From contig NZ_JAMJWE010000015.1 of NCBI RefSeq assembly GCF_023554105.1, positions 1 through 64,000 on the forward strand: a stretch of 64,000 bases of DNA, read 5' to 3'. Origin of the DNA: Brucella sp. 21LCYQ03. GTDB taxonomy: Bacteria > Pseudomonadota > Alphaproteobacteria > Rhizobiales > Rhizobiaceae. Within the stretch, counting starts at the first letter, position 1, and the number at the start of each line of letters is the position of its first letter. Shown one piece after another: positions 1 to 12,000 of this stretch. A model generated the notes under the pieces. That model was not told the DNA's origin, ran no database searches, and worked only from the letters and a program-made list of their open reading frames with translations. A program made the position numbers and the translations under genes.

Positions 1-1765
<1,765 letters not shown>

Positions 1766-1787
1766 GATGTAATCCCCTGGGTGTTGA

Positions 1788-1985
1788 TCAGGAGCGCTTT
1801 GTCTGGCGTTTCGTTCTCTCCTGCTCGTAAAGTTCGGTTGCAGCCCGACGCGCGAGAAGGCGAGCCATTTCGATTAGGCGCGGATCTGGGCCAGTGCCAA
1901 CGCGTAGGAGGGTGAGTTCGGGCTGGCCGAACTCCTTCTGCTCCTTCCGCCTGGTCTTGGTATCCCGTGCCATATTCGCGCTCAT
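1788..1985 (-). CDS. Small conserved-looking protein upstream of the recombinase
   Basis: A 65-residue charged protein is read from ATG at 1985 (alternative ATG at 1973), ending 22 bases before the recombinase start. It contains KTRRKEQKEF, then TGPDPRLIEMARLLARRAA and a basic C-terminus. It has no membrane segment or signal peptide. Position and spacing suggest co-transcription with the integrase, and a role as a recombination directionality factor or DNA-binding partner is possible. I do not recognise the family, so function is unknown. Confidence 0.5.
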   Translation of the reverse strand: MSANMARDTKTRRKEQKEFGQPELTLLRVGTGPDPRLIEMARLLARRAATELYEQERTKRQTKRS

Positions 1986-1989
1986 CCTG

Positions 1990-2329
1990 TAGGTCACAGA
2001 ACGACAATGGCGCGAAAACCTCTCTGGTTACAGAGAAGCAGACGGCGGTGAATGACCTTGAAACGGTTGACATGTCGGACAACGGCGTAATCCTGCGAAG
2101 CATAGCGTCGCGCAAATACTGGCGCGAAAAGTGCAGCTACAGGCTCACAGGGATAATGAGTGTCATCGTGCACACGATAACGCTCCAGCCATATCTTTGT
2201 GCTGACTGTATCTGAGAGGGGCCTATTGCTCAAGGCCTGTTCAGCCTGCTGCCATATCTGCGCCACTTTGTTCGCTCGTAATTGTGGCGGCGTTATCCTT
2301 GCGACAGCCGGCGGGCGGATCTGCCCGGC
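1990..2329. other. Intergenic stretch, no gene seen
   Basis: Between the small integrase-linked gene and the TetR gene, short frames exist on both strands but none has a good ribosome-binding site or a recognisable product. No repeat or hairpin of note was found. Confidence 0.5.
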
Positions 2330-2935
2330 TCAACACTCCCGCGCCCTGCCGTCCCCCAGCTCTGACGGGATGCCCGTCGATGTTCCTGGAGGGGGCGTGA
2401 AGCCTGAGCTGGAAATCATCAATGCTCGACGGACGCGAGAGCGCCTGGCTTCTATCGATCCAACGCCGACCGACGCCCCCAGCATGTCGATCAGGATGAA
2501 GAGATCGCTCAGCTGAAAATCCCCTTTTATCAAACCGAAGTCTCGGGCCCGCACCAGCGGCGCGGACAGAAGCTCGACGACCCGCTGCCTCAGGCTGTTG
2601 AGTTGATCTTGGTGCGTTTGTTGTCTCGTCAATCCTTCCACCAGGCCATAGTCGCTGGCGAACATGTCGGCCAAAGCATCCAGAAGCAGCGCAAAAGCGT
2701 TTGGATCACTTTGTAGTCGCGTTGCCATGTCTTCTAACTTCACGATGTTCCGCTCGAAAATAGCGAAGCAAAGTGCCTCCCGGTCCTGGAAGTGTCGGTA
2801 AAACGTCATGCGGCTCACGCCAGCCGACTTCGCTATGGCATCGAGCGGAACATCGAACCCCTCATCCGCGAAAATGGCTTCGGCAGCCTCGATCAGGCGT
2901 AGCCGATTTTCCCGGCCGTCCGCACGTTGGCGCAT
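2330..2935 (-). CDS. TetR/AcrR-family transcriptional regulator
   Basis: This 201-residue protein has an N-terminal TetR helix-turn-helix at about residues 10-55 (RLRLIEAAEAIFADEGFDVP, then KSAGVSRMTFYRHFQDREAL). The C-terminal ligand and dimer domain is about the normal length. AGGAG lies a few bases upstream of the ATG. It is divergent from the SDR-KSTD-NDH-2 operon, and a perfect palindrome at 3016-3030 lies between them, so it probably represses that operon and perhaps itself until a pathway compound binds. The ligand is unknown. The last 20 residues are proline- and glycine-rich and may be poorly structured. Confidence 0.9.
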   Translation of the reverse strand: MRQRADGRENRLRLIEAAEAIFADEGFDVPLDAIAKSAGVSRMTFYRHFQDREALCFAIFERNIVKLEDMATRLQSDPNAFALLLDALADMFASDYGLVEGLTRQQTHQDQLNSLRQRVVELLSAPLVRARDFGLIKGDFQLSDLFILIDMLGASVGVGSIEARRSRVRRALMISSSGFTPPPGTSTGIPSELGDGRAREC

Positions 2936-3015
2936 TCACTGTCTCCTTTACCTCCGGCACTCATACACGAAATTTCTTGACGTTCGCAAAGTTATAGGTC
3001 TAGTTATCGATAAAT

Positions 3016-3030
3016 GTTACATCGTGTAAC
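3016..3030. promoter_or_regulatory. Probable TetR operator
   Basis: GTTACA-TCG-TGTAAC is a perfect inverted repeat with a 3-base centre. It lies in the divergent region between the TetR gene and the SDR start at 3092. Its size and place fit a TetR-family operator. Confidence 0.65.
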
Positions 3031-3091
3031 GTTTATTTTGTTGGAACAGCACCGGCGGTCCTGCGTGGCGGGGTGCAGGAGGAACAAGTCC

Positions 3092-3850
3092 ATGAGTAAA
3101 AGGTTGGTGGGCAAGACGGCGATCATAACGGGCGCCGCGTCACTGAAGGGAATGGGATTTGCGACTGCGCGCCGGTTCGCTGAAGAAGGCGCAGCCGTAT
3201 TGCTCACGGACATCAGTCAGGCTGGCCTCGATGAGGCCCTCGCAGCACTGGCAGGATTGACCGACAAGGCCCTGGTCCACGCCATGGATGTCAGCGATCC
3301 GGCGGCTTGGGATGCGGTCGTGGACCTGGCGCGCAGCCGCTGGGATTCTATCGATATCCTCGTCAACAATGCCGGCATGTTCCGTGGAGATACCATCTCC
3401 GAAACGTCGCTTGACACATTCGACAGGCTCGTGGCGGTCAATCTTCGCGGCGCTTTCCTCGGATGCCGTGCAGTGGTCCCGCATATGCGCGCCAAGGGCG
3501 GCTCCATCGTCAACATCTCTTCGGTCTCTGCCCTGATCGGCGTCCCCGGGACGGCGGCCTATGCGGCAACGAAGGGCGGGGTGCGCGCATTCACCAGGGC
3601 CATGGCCGTCGATGAGGCGCGCCATGGCATTCGTTGTAATTCCATTCACCCTGGAACCATCGACACCGGAATGGTGCAGGCGGTGATTCCGGACGATGCC
3701 TCCAGACGCGCGACGGCCGCGGCCATACCGCTGGGCCGCCTCGGGAGGCCGGAAGATATCGCCAATATGGCGCTTTTTCTCGCATCGGATGAAGCAAGTT
3801 TTGTCACCGGCGCTGAATTGGTCGTCGATGGCGGGGCGACGGTTGCGTAG
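3092..3850 (+). CDS. Short-chain dehydrogenase/reductase
   Basis: This 252-residue classical SDR probably interconverts an alcohol and a ketone with NAD(P). It shows an N-terminal nucleotide-binding segment TAIITGAASLKGMG, a central NNAG motif (VNNAGMF), the catalytic Ser region (VNISSVSAL) and the YAATK active-site Tyr-Lys pair. It ends in the usual TGAELVVDGG tail. The start at 3092 is chosen because AGGAGG lies 8 bases upstream; an ATG at 3014 would put the operator inside the gene. It is the first gene of an operon with a KSTD-like enzyme and NDH-2. It could oxidise the ring hydroxyl to the ketone that the next enzyme dehydrogenates; that order is inferred. Confidence 0.9.
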   Translation: MSKRLVGKTAIITGAASLKGMGFATARRFAEEGAAVLLTDISQAGLDEALAALAGLTDKALVHAMDVSDPAAWDAVVDLARSRWDSIDILVNNAGMFRGDTISETSLDTFDRLVAVNLRGAFLGCRAVVPHMRAKGGSIVNISSVSALIGVPGTAAYAATKGGVRAFTRAMAVDEARHGIRCNSIHPGTIDTGMVQAVIPDDASRRATAAAIPLGRLGRPEDIANMALFLASDEASFVTGAELVVDGGATVA

Positions 3851-3924
3851 CTTCGCGCCGGAAGAGCGCCCTTACCCGATCTTGTCGCAGTGCAGATCCA
3901 ACCCGTCACGAGAGAGAGTGAACC

Positions 3925-5649
3925 ATGATCGCAGGCGATGAATACACCTATGATGTTGTTATAGCTGGCAGTGGGGCCGCAGGACTGACCGCCGCGATCA
4001 CTGCGGCGGAACGCGGCTATTCGGTCCTGGTCCTGGAAAGCACCGATCGCTGGGGTGGAACGTCTGCCATCTCCGGTGGGGGAGTCTGGATACCGAACAA
4101 CAGCTTCGGCAAAGCGAAAGGCCTGAAAGACAGCCGGGAAGAGGCTCTCACCTATTTGAAGGCCATCGTCGGTGATTATGGCGCGGCGACGGCGCAAGGG
4201 AGATTGGAAGCTTATGTCGATCACGGACCCGAGATGGTCGACTATCTGGCTCGCCTCGGGCTCAAATGGGTCGCCATAGCACCCTATCCTGACTACCACC
4301 CGGAAAAGCCTGGCGGAAAAATTGGCCGAACGCTTGAAACTGCCATCGCCAATGGCAAGGAGTTGGGGTCATGGCTCAAGTCCATGCGGCAGCCCGACCG
4401 GGCCCCGCCGATAGAATTCGCCACGACATTGGCGCCGGCGATGCTGATGGCGACCTCTTCTCTCAAGGGGTTGCTGACGGGAGCCTACGTGATGATGTTC
4501 AACACCCTCTGGCGTCTGACAGGGCGTGTGCCGCTATCGCGCGGCAAGAGCCTTGTCGCAGGCCTTTGGCAGATCGCCGCGAAACACGGTGTGGAAATGT
4601 GGCTCGCTGCTCCCTACGACGAGATTGTTTTCGATGGCGACCGTGCTTCCGGTTTCGTCGTACACCGCGACGGCAAGAAGGTTGTCGTGAATGCCCGGGA
4701 GGCAGTAGTGCTTGCCACCGGCGGCTTCTCTAGAAACGAGTCCTTGCGCAAAAAATTCCACAATCTGGGCGAGCGTTACTCTATGGCTCCTGAGGGTATC
4801 GACGGCAAAGCCATTGAGGATGGATTCAAGATCGGCGCCGACATGGCGATGCTGGATATCGCCTGGTGGATGCCAACGGTTCTCGATGAGAACGACGGAC
4901 GCGACATGCTCGCGATCGAGCGCGGCATGCCGCACTCGATCATGGTGAACGAGGAAGGCCGACGTTTCATCAACGAAGCTGCCGACTACATGACCGTCGG
5001 CGGCGTTCTGGCGGAGATGAACAGGGAGCGGGAGGTGCCGGTCTGGCTGCTTGCCGACGCCAGGTTCAGGAAGAAATATCTTTTCGCCAACTTCCCCGGT
5101 GGCGTCACCCCCCAAAGGCTGATCGACAGCGGTTACTTCATCAAAACTGATACGATCGAGGAGCTGGCGCGCAAATGCGGCTTGGAGGCTGATGTGCTCA
5201 AACAGGAAATTAGCAGATTCAACCGTTTTGTCGATGCGAATGACGACCGGGACTTTCATCGCGGAGCCTCGGCTTTCGACCGTTACTATGGCGATCCGGG
5301 CATGACAAATCCCAACCTTGGAAAGATCGAAAAAGCGCCATTCTGGGCGGTCAGAGTCTATCCGGGCGATATCGGGACCAAGGGCGGCGTCGTGACCGAC
5401 GAGATCGGTCGCGTGCTGCGCAATGGCGCTCCGATCGAGAGTTTGTTCGCATCGGGGAATGCAACGGCTTCGATGATGGGAGAGAGCTATGGAGGTGCGG
5501 GCGCCACGATTGGTCCGGCCATGGTGTTCAGCTATCTGGCGATGAAGTCTCTTCCGATTGGCGGCACGGCCAGCCTTTCGATTGAGAGAGAACTCAGGAT
5601 CGACGCCGAGAAACTAGCCAGCGCAAGAAAAGGGTATGGAACAGATTGA
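3925..5649 (+). CDS. 3-ketosteroid-dehydrogenase-like FAD oxidoreductase (copy 1)
   Basis: This 574-residue flavoprotein belongs to the fumarate reductase / 3-ketosteroid Delta1-dehydrogenase family. Members introduce a C=C bond next to a ring ketone and pass electrons through FAD. The Rossmann motif GSGAAGLTAA is at about residues 15-24, followed by LESTDRWGGTSAISGGG. The C-terminal SYGGAGATIGPAMVFSY (about 521-537) matches the family active-site segment, where Tyr and Gly act on the ketone. A tail of about 30 residues beyond this is absent from copy 2 at 34518. It is followed with a one-base overlap by NDH-2, a plausible electron outlet. The substrate may be a cyclic ketone rather than a true steroid; family placement is firm, specificity is not. 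Confidence 0.88.
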   Translation: MIAGDEYTYDVVIAGSGAAGLTAAITAAERGYSVLVLESTDRWGGTSAISGGGVWIPNNSFGKAKGLKDSREEALTYLKAIVGDYGAATAQGRLEAYVDHGPEMVDYLARLGLKWVAIAPYPDYHPEKPGGKIGRTLETAIANGKELGSWLKSMRQPDRAPPIEFATTLAPAMLMATSSLKGLLTGAYVMMFNTLWRLTGRVPLSRGKSLVAGLWQIAAKHGVEMWLAAPYDEIVFDGDRASGFVVHRDGKKVVVNAREAVVLATGGFSRNESLRKKFHNLGERYSMAPEGIDGKAIEDGFKIGADMAMLDIAWWMPTVLDENDGRDMLAIERGMPHSIMVNEEGRRFINEAADYMTVGGVLAEMNREREVPVWLLADARFRKKYLFANFPGGVTPQRLIDSGYFIKTDTIEELARKCGLEADVLKQEISRFNRFVDANDDRDFHRGASAFDRYYGDPGMTNPNLGKIEKAPFWAVRVYPGDIGTKGGVVTDEIGRVLRNGAPIESLFASGNATASMMGESYGGAGATIGPAMVFSYLAMKSLPIGGTASLSIERELRIDAEKLASARKGYGTD

Positions 5650-6953
5650 TGAGTTCAGAAGTAGGACACTCTAAGCGCATTTTGGTGGTTGGTGGCGGCG
5701 TTGCCGGTCTCGAAATTGCGACGCAGCTGGGACGAACTGCCCGGCGAAACAGGCAGTTCGAGGTGACCCTGCTTGATGCAGACAGTGCGCATATCTGGAA
5801 ACCAATGCTGCATACCATCGGTGCCGGCACGCGCGATGTCTACCAGCAGCAGGTCGCATATGCTGCGCAGGCCAGAAATAGCGGATTCATCTACCAGCCT
5901 GGCGCGATGTGTGGGCTCGACCGAAAGGCGAAGGAGGTGCTGGTCGCGCCGATCTCGGCGCCGGACGGCAGGTTGATGATGCAGGGGCGACGGCTGCCGT
6001 ACAATGTCCTGATCATGGCGCTGGGCAGCCAGGCTAACGACTTTAAAACACCGGGCGTATTCGAGCATTGCTACATGATTGACTCGCGCGCGCAGGCTGA
6101 CAATTTCAATCAGGAACTGCGCATCCGGATGCTCCAGAGCATGGAGGAGCAAAGCAGGCTGTCGATCAGCATCGTGGGGGGTGGCGCCACCGGCGTCGAA
6201 CTGGCGGCAGAACTTGTCCATCTGGCGCAGACTGCGGATTTGTACGGCGCTGCTGGAATGTCTTCCCGATTGAAGGTCTGCCTGATTGAAAGCGGCGATC
6301 GATTGCTGGCCTCCTTCCCGGCTGATATCTCTCAGTCGGTGAAGAGCCGCCTCGAAGAGCTAGGCGTTACAGTGCTCACCGGATCGAGAGTTGGCGCTGC
6401 TGAAGAAAACGGGTTTCGTTTGTCAGGCGGTGAGTTGGTAGAAAGCTCGTTGATGATTTGGGCCGCTGGTGTGAAAGCGCCAAATTTTCTCCATGAGTTG
6501 GATGGGCTGGAGACTGCGAGAAATAACCAGCTTGTGGTGCTGCCAAGCCTGCAGACGACGCACGATCCGGCGATTTTTGCCGTGGGTGACTGTGCAAGCT
6601 TCACGCCTGTCGGGGAACAACGCCCATTGCCTCCCACTGCCCAGATCGCCCATCAGCAGGCGCGCCATATGATCAGTCATCTGCCTGCTTGGCTGAATGG
6701 AAAGCCAATACCCGGTTACGCCTACCGTAACTTCGGAGCACTCGTATCTCTTGCCCAGTACGACGCCTTCGGTTCGTTGGGGAAATTCGGTTTTCTCGAG
6801 GGACGTTCCATCAGAGGTCATCTCGCGCAACTCAGCCATGCCATGCTTTACCGGGCACATCAGTCTCGCATTCACGGCTTTTGGAATGGCAGTCTTATAT
6901 GGCTAGTGGACCGGCTTAATGCCCGATTGCGTTCACGCATCAGACTAGACTGA
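5649..6953 (+). CDS. Type II NADH dehydrogenase (NDH-2-like)
   Basis: This 434-residue two-dinucleotide-binding flavoprotein has the FAD site RILVVGGGVAGLEIA near the N-terminus and a second site SIVGGGATGVELAAEL at about 175. The FAD-contacting VGDCAS follows at about 313, then the quinone-site region PPTAQIAHQQA. The C-terminal stretch HGFWNGSLIWLVDRL is the usual amphipathic membrane anchor. NDH-2 moves electrons from NADH to quinone without pumping protons. The ATG overlaps the TGA of the KSTD-like gene by one base, so the two are translationally coupled. It may reoxidise NADH from the SDR, or act as a flavoprotein:quinone oxidoreductase for the KSTD-like enzyme. Confidence 0.88.
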   Translation: MSSEVGHSKRILVVGGGVAGLEIATQLGRTARRNRQFEVTLLDADSAHIWKPMLHTIGAGTRDVYQQQVAYAAQARNSGFIYQPGAMCGLDRKAKEVLVAPISAPDGRLMMQGRRLPYNVLIMALGSQANDFKTPGVFEHCYMIDSRAQADNFNQELRIRMLQSMEEQSRLSISIVGGGATGVELAAELVHLAQTADLYGAAGMSSRLKVCLIESGDRLLASFPADISQSVKSRLEELGVTVLTGSRVGAAEENGFRLSGGELVESSLMIWAAGVKAPNFLHELDGLETARNNQLVVLPSLQTTHDPAIFAVGDCASFTPVGEQRPLPPTAQIAHQQARHMISHLPAWLNGKPIPGYAYRNFGALVSLAQYDAFGSLGKFGFLEGRSIRGHLAQLSHAMLYRAHQSRIHGFWNGSLIWLVDRLNARLRSRIRLD

Positions 6954-7071
6954 TAAACGCGCTACACGGTTTGTTGGTTAGTCTGATTGATGAAACTCAG
7001 GGAAGTGGCAACACGCTCATTCGGGCATTATCGCTTGGCCATTGCATCAGCAGATCTGCCGCCTGAGAAGC

Positions 7072-7701
7072 TTATCCGCTGGTTGAGTTGAGAAATATCT
7101 TCCATCGATATTCAAAAAACTGTGTTCTGGTGGCAATGCTTCCTTTCATCAACCTATCAAGATTTCTAATCTGGCGCCCACCGTGGATCAGATCCAATAA
7201 CAAGTAGCTCAACTCGCTTGTGTCTATTACGGGTAAGAATTTGTCCTTTTGGGCAGCGGAAATCAAGGAAATGACGGGAGCGAGGGCGACGTCTTCCCAC
7301 TCAATGACCTTTTCTCGCAGTTCCTCAGAAAAGCTCCCCTCAGCAGACAGGAAATTTGCAAAACGAGTATTGTAAGTGCTCGTATTATATTCAAACAGAC
7401 GAAACGCTGTGTTTTTGAGCTTTGCGATTGTGGTTTGGGCAGGTTCAGCACCATTTAGCCATTCATGAAACCGTAAAATCTCCCGCTCGACAACCGCATC
7501 CAGCAAGGCATGCTTGCTTGGATAGCGGCGATAAATGGTGCGTTTTGTGATGCCAGCACGATCGGCAATGTCATCCATCGATGCGCCCGCAAACCCTTTG
7601 GCTGAGAAGAATTCGCACGCCGTGTCCAAAACGGCGTTTGTGATCTGAAGCATCTGGGCTTTCGTTGGCCGACCCGTCAGATGCAAGGTTTGTTCCGTCA
7701 A
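7072..7701 (-). CDS. TetR-family regulator, divergent to the efflux pump
   Basis: This 209-residue protein has an N-terminal helix-turn-helix (DTACEFFSAKGFAGASMDDI, then RAGITKRTIYRRYPSKHAL) at about residues 28-72. The C-terminal domain resembles AcrR/TetR_C types. It is transcribed away from the RND pump genes with a 173-base gap that contains the palindrome ACTGATCAGT at 7731. By position it is the local repressor of the pump. A second TetR gene lies at the other end of the pump operon, so control may be double. Confidence 0.9.
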   Translation of the reverse strand: MTEQTLHLTGRPTKAQMLQITNAVLDTACEFFSAKGFAGASMDDIADRAGITKRTIYRRYPSKHALLDAVVEREILRFHEWLNGAEPAQTTIAKLKNTAFRLFEYNTSTYNTRFANFLSAEGSFSEELREKVIEWEDVALAPVISLISAAQKDKFLPVIDTSELSYLLLDLIHGGRQIRNLDRLMKGSIATRTQFFEYRWKIFLNSTSG

Positions 7702-7730
7702 ATCTAAACCCCTTATGATGAAAAAAGTAT

Positions 7731-7740
7731 ACTGATCAGT
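7731..7740. promoter_or_regulatory. Palindrome in the TetR/efflux divergent region
   Basis: ACTGATCAGT is a perfect 10-base palindrome 30 bases upstream of the TetR start and 135 bases upstream of the membrane fusion protein start. It is a candidate half or core of the TetR operator. Confidence 0.4.
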
Positions 7741-7874
7741 TGCGAAAATGGCAAACTTGAATTAGTACACTTATCCGTATCCTTTCTGGCTGCGCGCGAC
7801 GTAGCGATCAGCGGGCTAAAAACGGCAAAGCAGTCAAAATTTACGGCCGCCAGATTACGACAATTGGAGTAGCA

Positions 7875-9029
7875 ATGAGAAATCGTTTCGTGGGCATAAT
7901 GGTGTGCTTCGCCTTATCGGCCGTATTGTTCGGCTGCCAGAAAGATGAACAGGCAGCGGAAACGCCGCCGCCGGCTAATATTGGTATTGTGGAGCTACGC
8001 CCAGAAGCGCTGCCGATAAACAAGGAACTCCCTGGACGTATTGCGCCGACACGGCTAGCGGAAGTTCGTCCACGTGTCACGGGGATAGTTGTCGACCAGG
8101 TTTTCCAGCAGGGATCTTTTGTCAAGAAAGGTGATGTTCTCTACAGAATTGACCCAGCCCAATTCCAGGTGCAGGTCGACAGTGCGGACGCGACGCTTAA
8201 ACGCGCCGAAGCCTCCCTTTTGCAGGCCCAGCAATCAGCGGATCGCGCAGAGCAGTTACGCAAGTCAAATGTTGCCTCCCAGCGAGATAGCGAGACCGCC
8301 ATTGCAGCACTTGCGCAGGCGCAGGCGGACGTAGCGGTCGCACAGGCGGGATTGGCACAAGCGCAGCTGAACCTGCAATATACCAACGTTTCAGCGCCTA
8401 TCTCCGGACGTATCGGTCGCGCATTGATTACTGAAGGCGCGCTGGTGAGTGCGAATGGGTCGGAAAATCTTGCGACCATTCAGCAACTTGATCCGATTTA
8501 TGCCGACTTTACGCAACCGGCTGCAGACCTGATACGGTTGCGCAAGGCATTGCAGGACGGTCAGCTTATGACTGGTCCGAATGAAGCAACAGTTCATCTG
8601 ATCCTCGACGATGGTACGAATTATCCCTTGGATGGTCGGTTACTTTTCTCAGAAGCGGCAGTTGACGAGAGCACCGGACAGATAACGCTGCGTGGCGAAT
8701 TTCCAAATCCCGATGGCGATTTGTTGCCCGGAATGTTTGTACGCGTTGCGATCGAACAGGGGATACAGCGCGCAGCACTCGCGGTTCCGACACAGGCGGT
8801 CCAGCGGGATGCCGGTGGTCAGGCAAATGTCCTCGTTGTCAATGATCAGAATGTCGTTGAACAGCGCCGCGTTGTCGTGGGTCGTATGGTCGGTGACCGT
8901 TGGGTTGTCGAACAGGGACTGAATGAGGGTGACCGCGTTGTTGCCGAAGGGTTTCAGAAGACAGCTGCCGGAGCAACCGTCAACCCCGTCGCATGGAAGT
9001 CACCGGAGTCCACTGCTGCTGTTCGGTAA
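7875..9029 (+). CDS. RND efflux membrane fusion protein (AcrA/BepD-like lipoprotein)
   Basis: This 384-residue protein starts with a lipoprotein signal peptide ending in the lipobox VLFGC at about residues 17-21. It then shows the HlyD/AcrA order of beta-barrel, lipoyl and coiled-coil parts. The lipoyl half VRPRVTGIVVDQVFQQGSFV leads into an alanine/glutamine-rich hairpin (about 100-170), and ISGRIGRALITEGALV closes the domain. GGAG lies just before the ATG. It links the inner-membrane pump encoded next to it to an outer-membrane channel. No TolC-type gene is present here, so the channel must be encoded elsewhere. Confidence 0.95.
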   Translation: MRNRFVGIMVCFALSAVLFGCQKDEQAAETPPPANIGIVELRPEALPINKELPGRIAPTRLAEVRPRVTGIVVDQVFQQGSFVKKGDVLYRIDPAQFQVQVDSADATLKRAEASLLQAQQSADRAEQLRKSNVASQRDSETAIAALAQAQADVAVAQAGLAQAQLNLQYTNVSAPISGRIGRALITEGALVSANGSENLATIQQLDPIYADFTQPAADLIRLRKALQDGQLMTGPNEATVHLILDDGTNYPLDGRLLFSEAAVDESTGQITLRGEFPNPDGDLLPGMFVRVAIEQGIQRAALAVPTQAVQRDAGGQANVLVVNDQNVVEQRRVVVGRMVGDRWVVEQGLNEGDRVVAEGFQKTAAGATVNPVAWKSPESTAAVR

Positions 9030-9070
9030 CGAATGTCAGTCTCGATAATTAAGCTTCAAAGGCAGTCGTC

Positions 9071-12000
9071 ATGGCGCAGTTCTTTATTGGTCGACCGATT
9101 TTTGCGTGGGTCGTTGCGATTTTCATCATCATTGCGGGGTTTCTAGCGATACCCTCCCTACCTGTCGCTCAGTATCCGAATGTGGCTCCGCCGCAGATAT
9201 CGATCTTCACGACTTACCCCGGTGCATCCCCGGAAGATATTTATCAAAGTGTCACTGCACCTATTGAACAGGAACTCAATAGTGTTGATGGGCTGATCTA
9301 TTTTGAATCCACGTCTGACTCCTCGGGCACCGTACAGATCAATGTGACTTTCGAACCTGGAACAGATACGTCGCAGGCGTCCATTGATGTTCAGAATGCT
9401 GTGCGCCGTGTTGAGTCCCGCTTACCCGAGGTGGTCTCTCGTCAAGGTGTGCAGATACAAGAGGCTGGCACTGGCTTCCTGATGCTTGTCGCCCTCGTGT
9501 CAACCGACGGCAACACAGACGTTATTGGACTAGGCGACTACCTGAACCGAAATGTTCTTGGCGAAATACAGCGCATCAAGGGCGTAGGACGCGCGCAGGT
9601 CTTTGCGAGCCAGCGTGCCATGCGGATCTGGATTGATCCGGATAAAATGGTTGGTCTCAAACTCTCGACGGCCGATATAAATAATGCAATTGCGGCGCAA
9701 AATGCACAGGTTGCAGCCGGACGCATTGGAGCGCGTCCCAATCCGATAAATCAGCAGATTTCAGCGACCGTGCTTGTTAAAGGGCAGCTGACCACCCCCG
9801 AAGAGTTTGGCTCTATTGTTCTTCGGGCAAACTCCGACGGCTCATCCGTTCGCCTTCGTGATGTTGCAAGGATTGAGGTTGGTGGGGAAGCATATTCCTT
9901 CTCCAGCCAGATCAACGGAAAGCCGGCAGCCGCAATTGCGGTCCAGCTTTCGCCGACAGGCAATGCGATGGAAACCGCTACCGCCGTTAAGGCTAAGATG
10001 GAGGAGCTATCAAAGTATTTTCCATCTGGTATCGAATATCTGGTCCCATACGACACATCTCCATTCGTCAAAATTTCCATTGAAAAAGTGATGCATACAC
10101 TGATCGAAGCGATCGTTCTCGTCTTCATCGTGATGTTCATCTTCCTCCAGAATTTCCGCTACACCATCATCCCGACGCTTGTGGTGCCCGTCGCCCTGCT
10201 GGGGACATGTGCGATCATGTTCGTAAGTGGGTTTTCGATCAACGTTCTCACAATGTTTGCGATGGTTCTGGCAATCGGTATTCTTGTCGATGATGCCATT
10301 GTCGTTGTCGAAAACGTCGAACGAATAATGGCGGAAGAAGGCCTGTCGCCTAAGGAGGCGACGCGGAAGGCAATGAGCCAGATTTCCGGCGCTATCATTG
10401 GCATTACGATCGTGTTGACTGCTGTGTTTATCCCTATGGCGTTCTTCCCGGGCGCAGTTGGAGTGATCTATCAACAGTTCAGTCTGACAATGGTCGTTTC
10501 CATTCTGTTTTCGGGCTTTTTGGCACTTTCGCTTACGCCAGCCCTTTGCGCGACATTTCTTAAGCCGATCCCTCAGGGTCATCATGAAAAGAAGGGCTTT
10601 TTTGGTTGGTTCAATCGTAAGTTTGACGCCGGTACCCGGCGCTACTCGAATAGCGTTAGCTGGATTGTCCAACGCACCGGCCGTTTCATGATTATCTATG
10701 TCGTGATTGTAGGCGGGCTGGCATACCTCTTCTTGCAGCTTCCGTCATCATTTCTACCGAATGAAGATCAGGGCTTTGTACTGGTTGATATTCAAACACC
10801 TCCCGAAGCCAGCACAAACCGAACCGACACTGTTGCCACAGCGATTGACAAGGTTTTTGCCGCGGAGCCTTCGGTCGAAGACCGTACCATTATCCACGGT
10901 TACAGCTTTTCTGGCTTCGGCGATAATGCCGCGATTGCGTTCGTAACACTAAAGGATTGGAGCGAGCGTGACGCAAACAACAGCGCTGCCATGATTAGTC
11001 AAAGAGGCAATGGCAGCATGGCGCAGCTACAAGACGCAATCGCCTTTGCGCTATCGCCTCCGCCAATTCAGGGCCTCGGCAATTCGGGAGGCTTTACCTT
11101 CCGCTTGCAAGACAGATCGGGAGCGGGCCAGATCGCGCTAAACAGTGCGGCAAACCAACTTATGGCTGAGGCTCAGAAGAGCCGGGTGCTGAGCGGCGTG
11201 CGAACTGAGGGCATGCCCGCTGCAGCTCAGCTCATCATCAATATTGACCGGGAAAAAGCCAATACATTTGGTGTCACTTTTGCGGAAATAAACGCGACAA
11301 TATCTGCCAATCTTGGATCGTCCTATATCAACGATTTTCCAAACGCCGGCAGGATGCAAAGAGTGACCGTCCAGGCCGATGATCAGAAACGTATGACGCC
11401 TGAGGACGTGCTCAATCTGAATGTTGCAAACTCAAAAGGTGGCATGGTTCCGTTGCAATCGTTCTCTACAGTCGAATGGTCAAAGGGTGCTGCACAGATT
11501 GTTGGTTATAACGGCTACCCGGCAATACGCTTCGCAGGCGATGCAGCTGCCGGATATTCATCAGGAGCTGCAATTGCCGAGATGGAGCGGCTTGCGCAGC
11601 AACTCCCGGAAGGATTTGGTTACGAATGGTCCGGCCAGTCGCTGCAGGAAATTCAGTCCGGGTCGCAAGCCCCCTTCCTTCTCGGCCTGACTGTTGTATT
11701 CATCTTTCTGCTGCTGTCGGCGCTCTATGAAAGTTGGTCGATACCGCTATCCGTGATGTTGGTGGTTCCACTTGGGCTCATCGGTGCTGTGCTGGCCGTT
11801 ATGCTGCGTGACATGCCCAACGATGTTTATTTCAAGGTTGGTCTGATCACAATTATCGGCTTGTCAGCAAAAAATGCCATTCTGATCGTTGAGTTTGCCA
11901 AGGATCTGAGAGCTGAAGGCAAGCCTCTGCTCGAGGCAACCATTGAAGCGTGCAAGCTTCGGTTCCGGCCAATCCTAATGACCTCTCTCGCCTTTACGCT

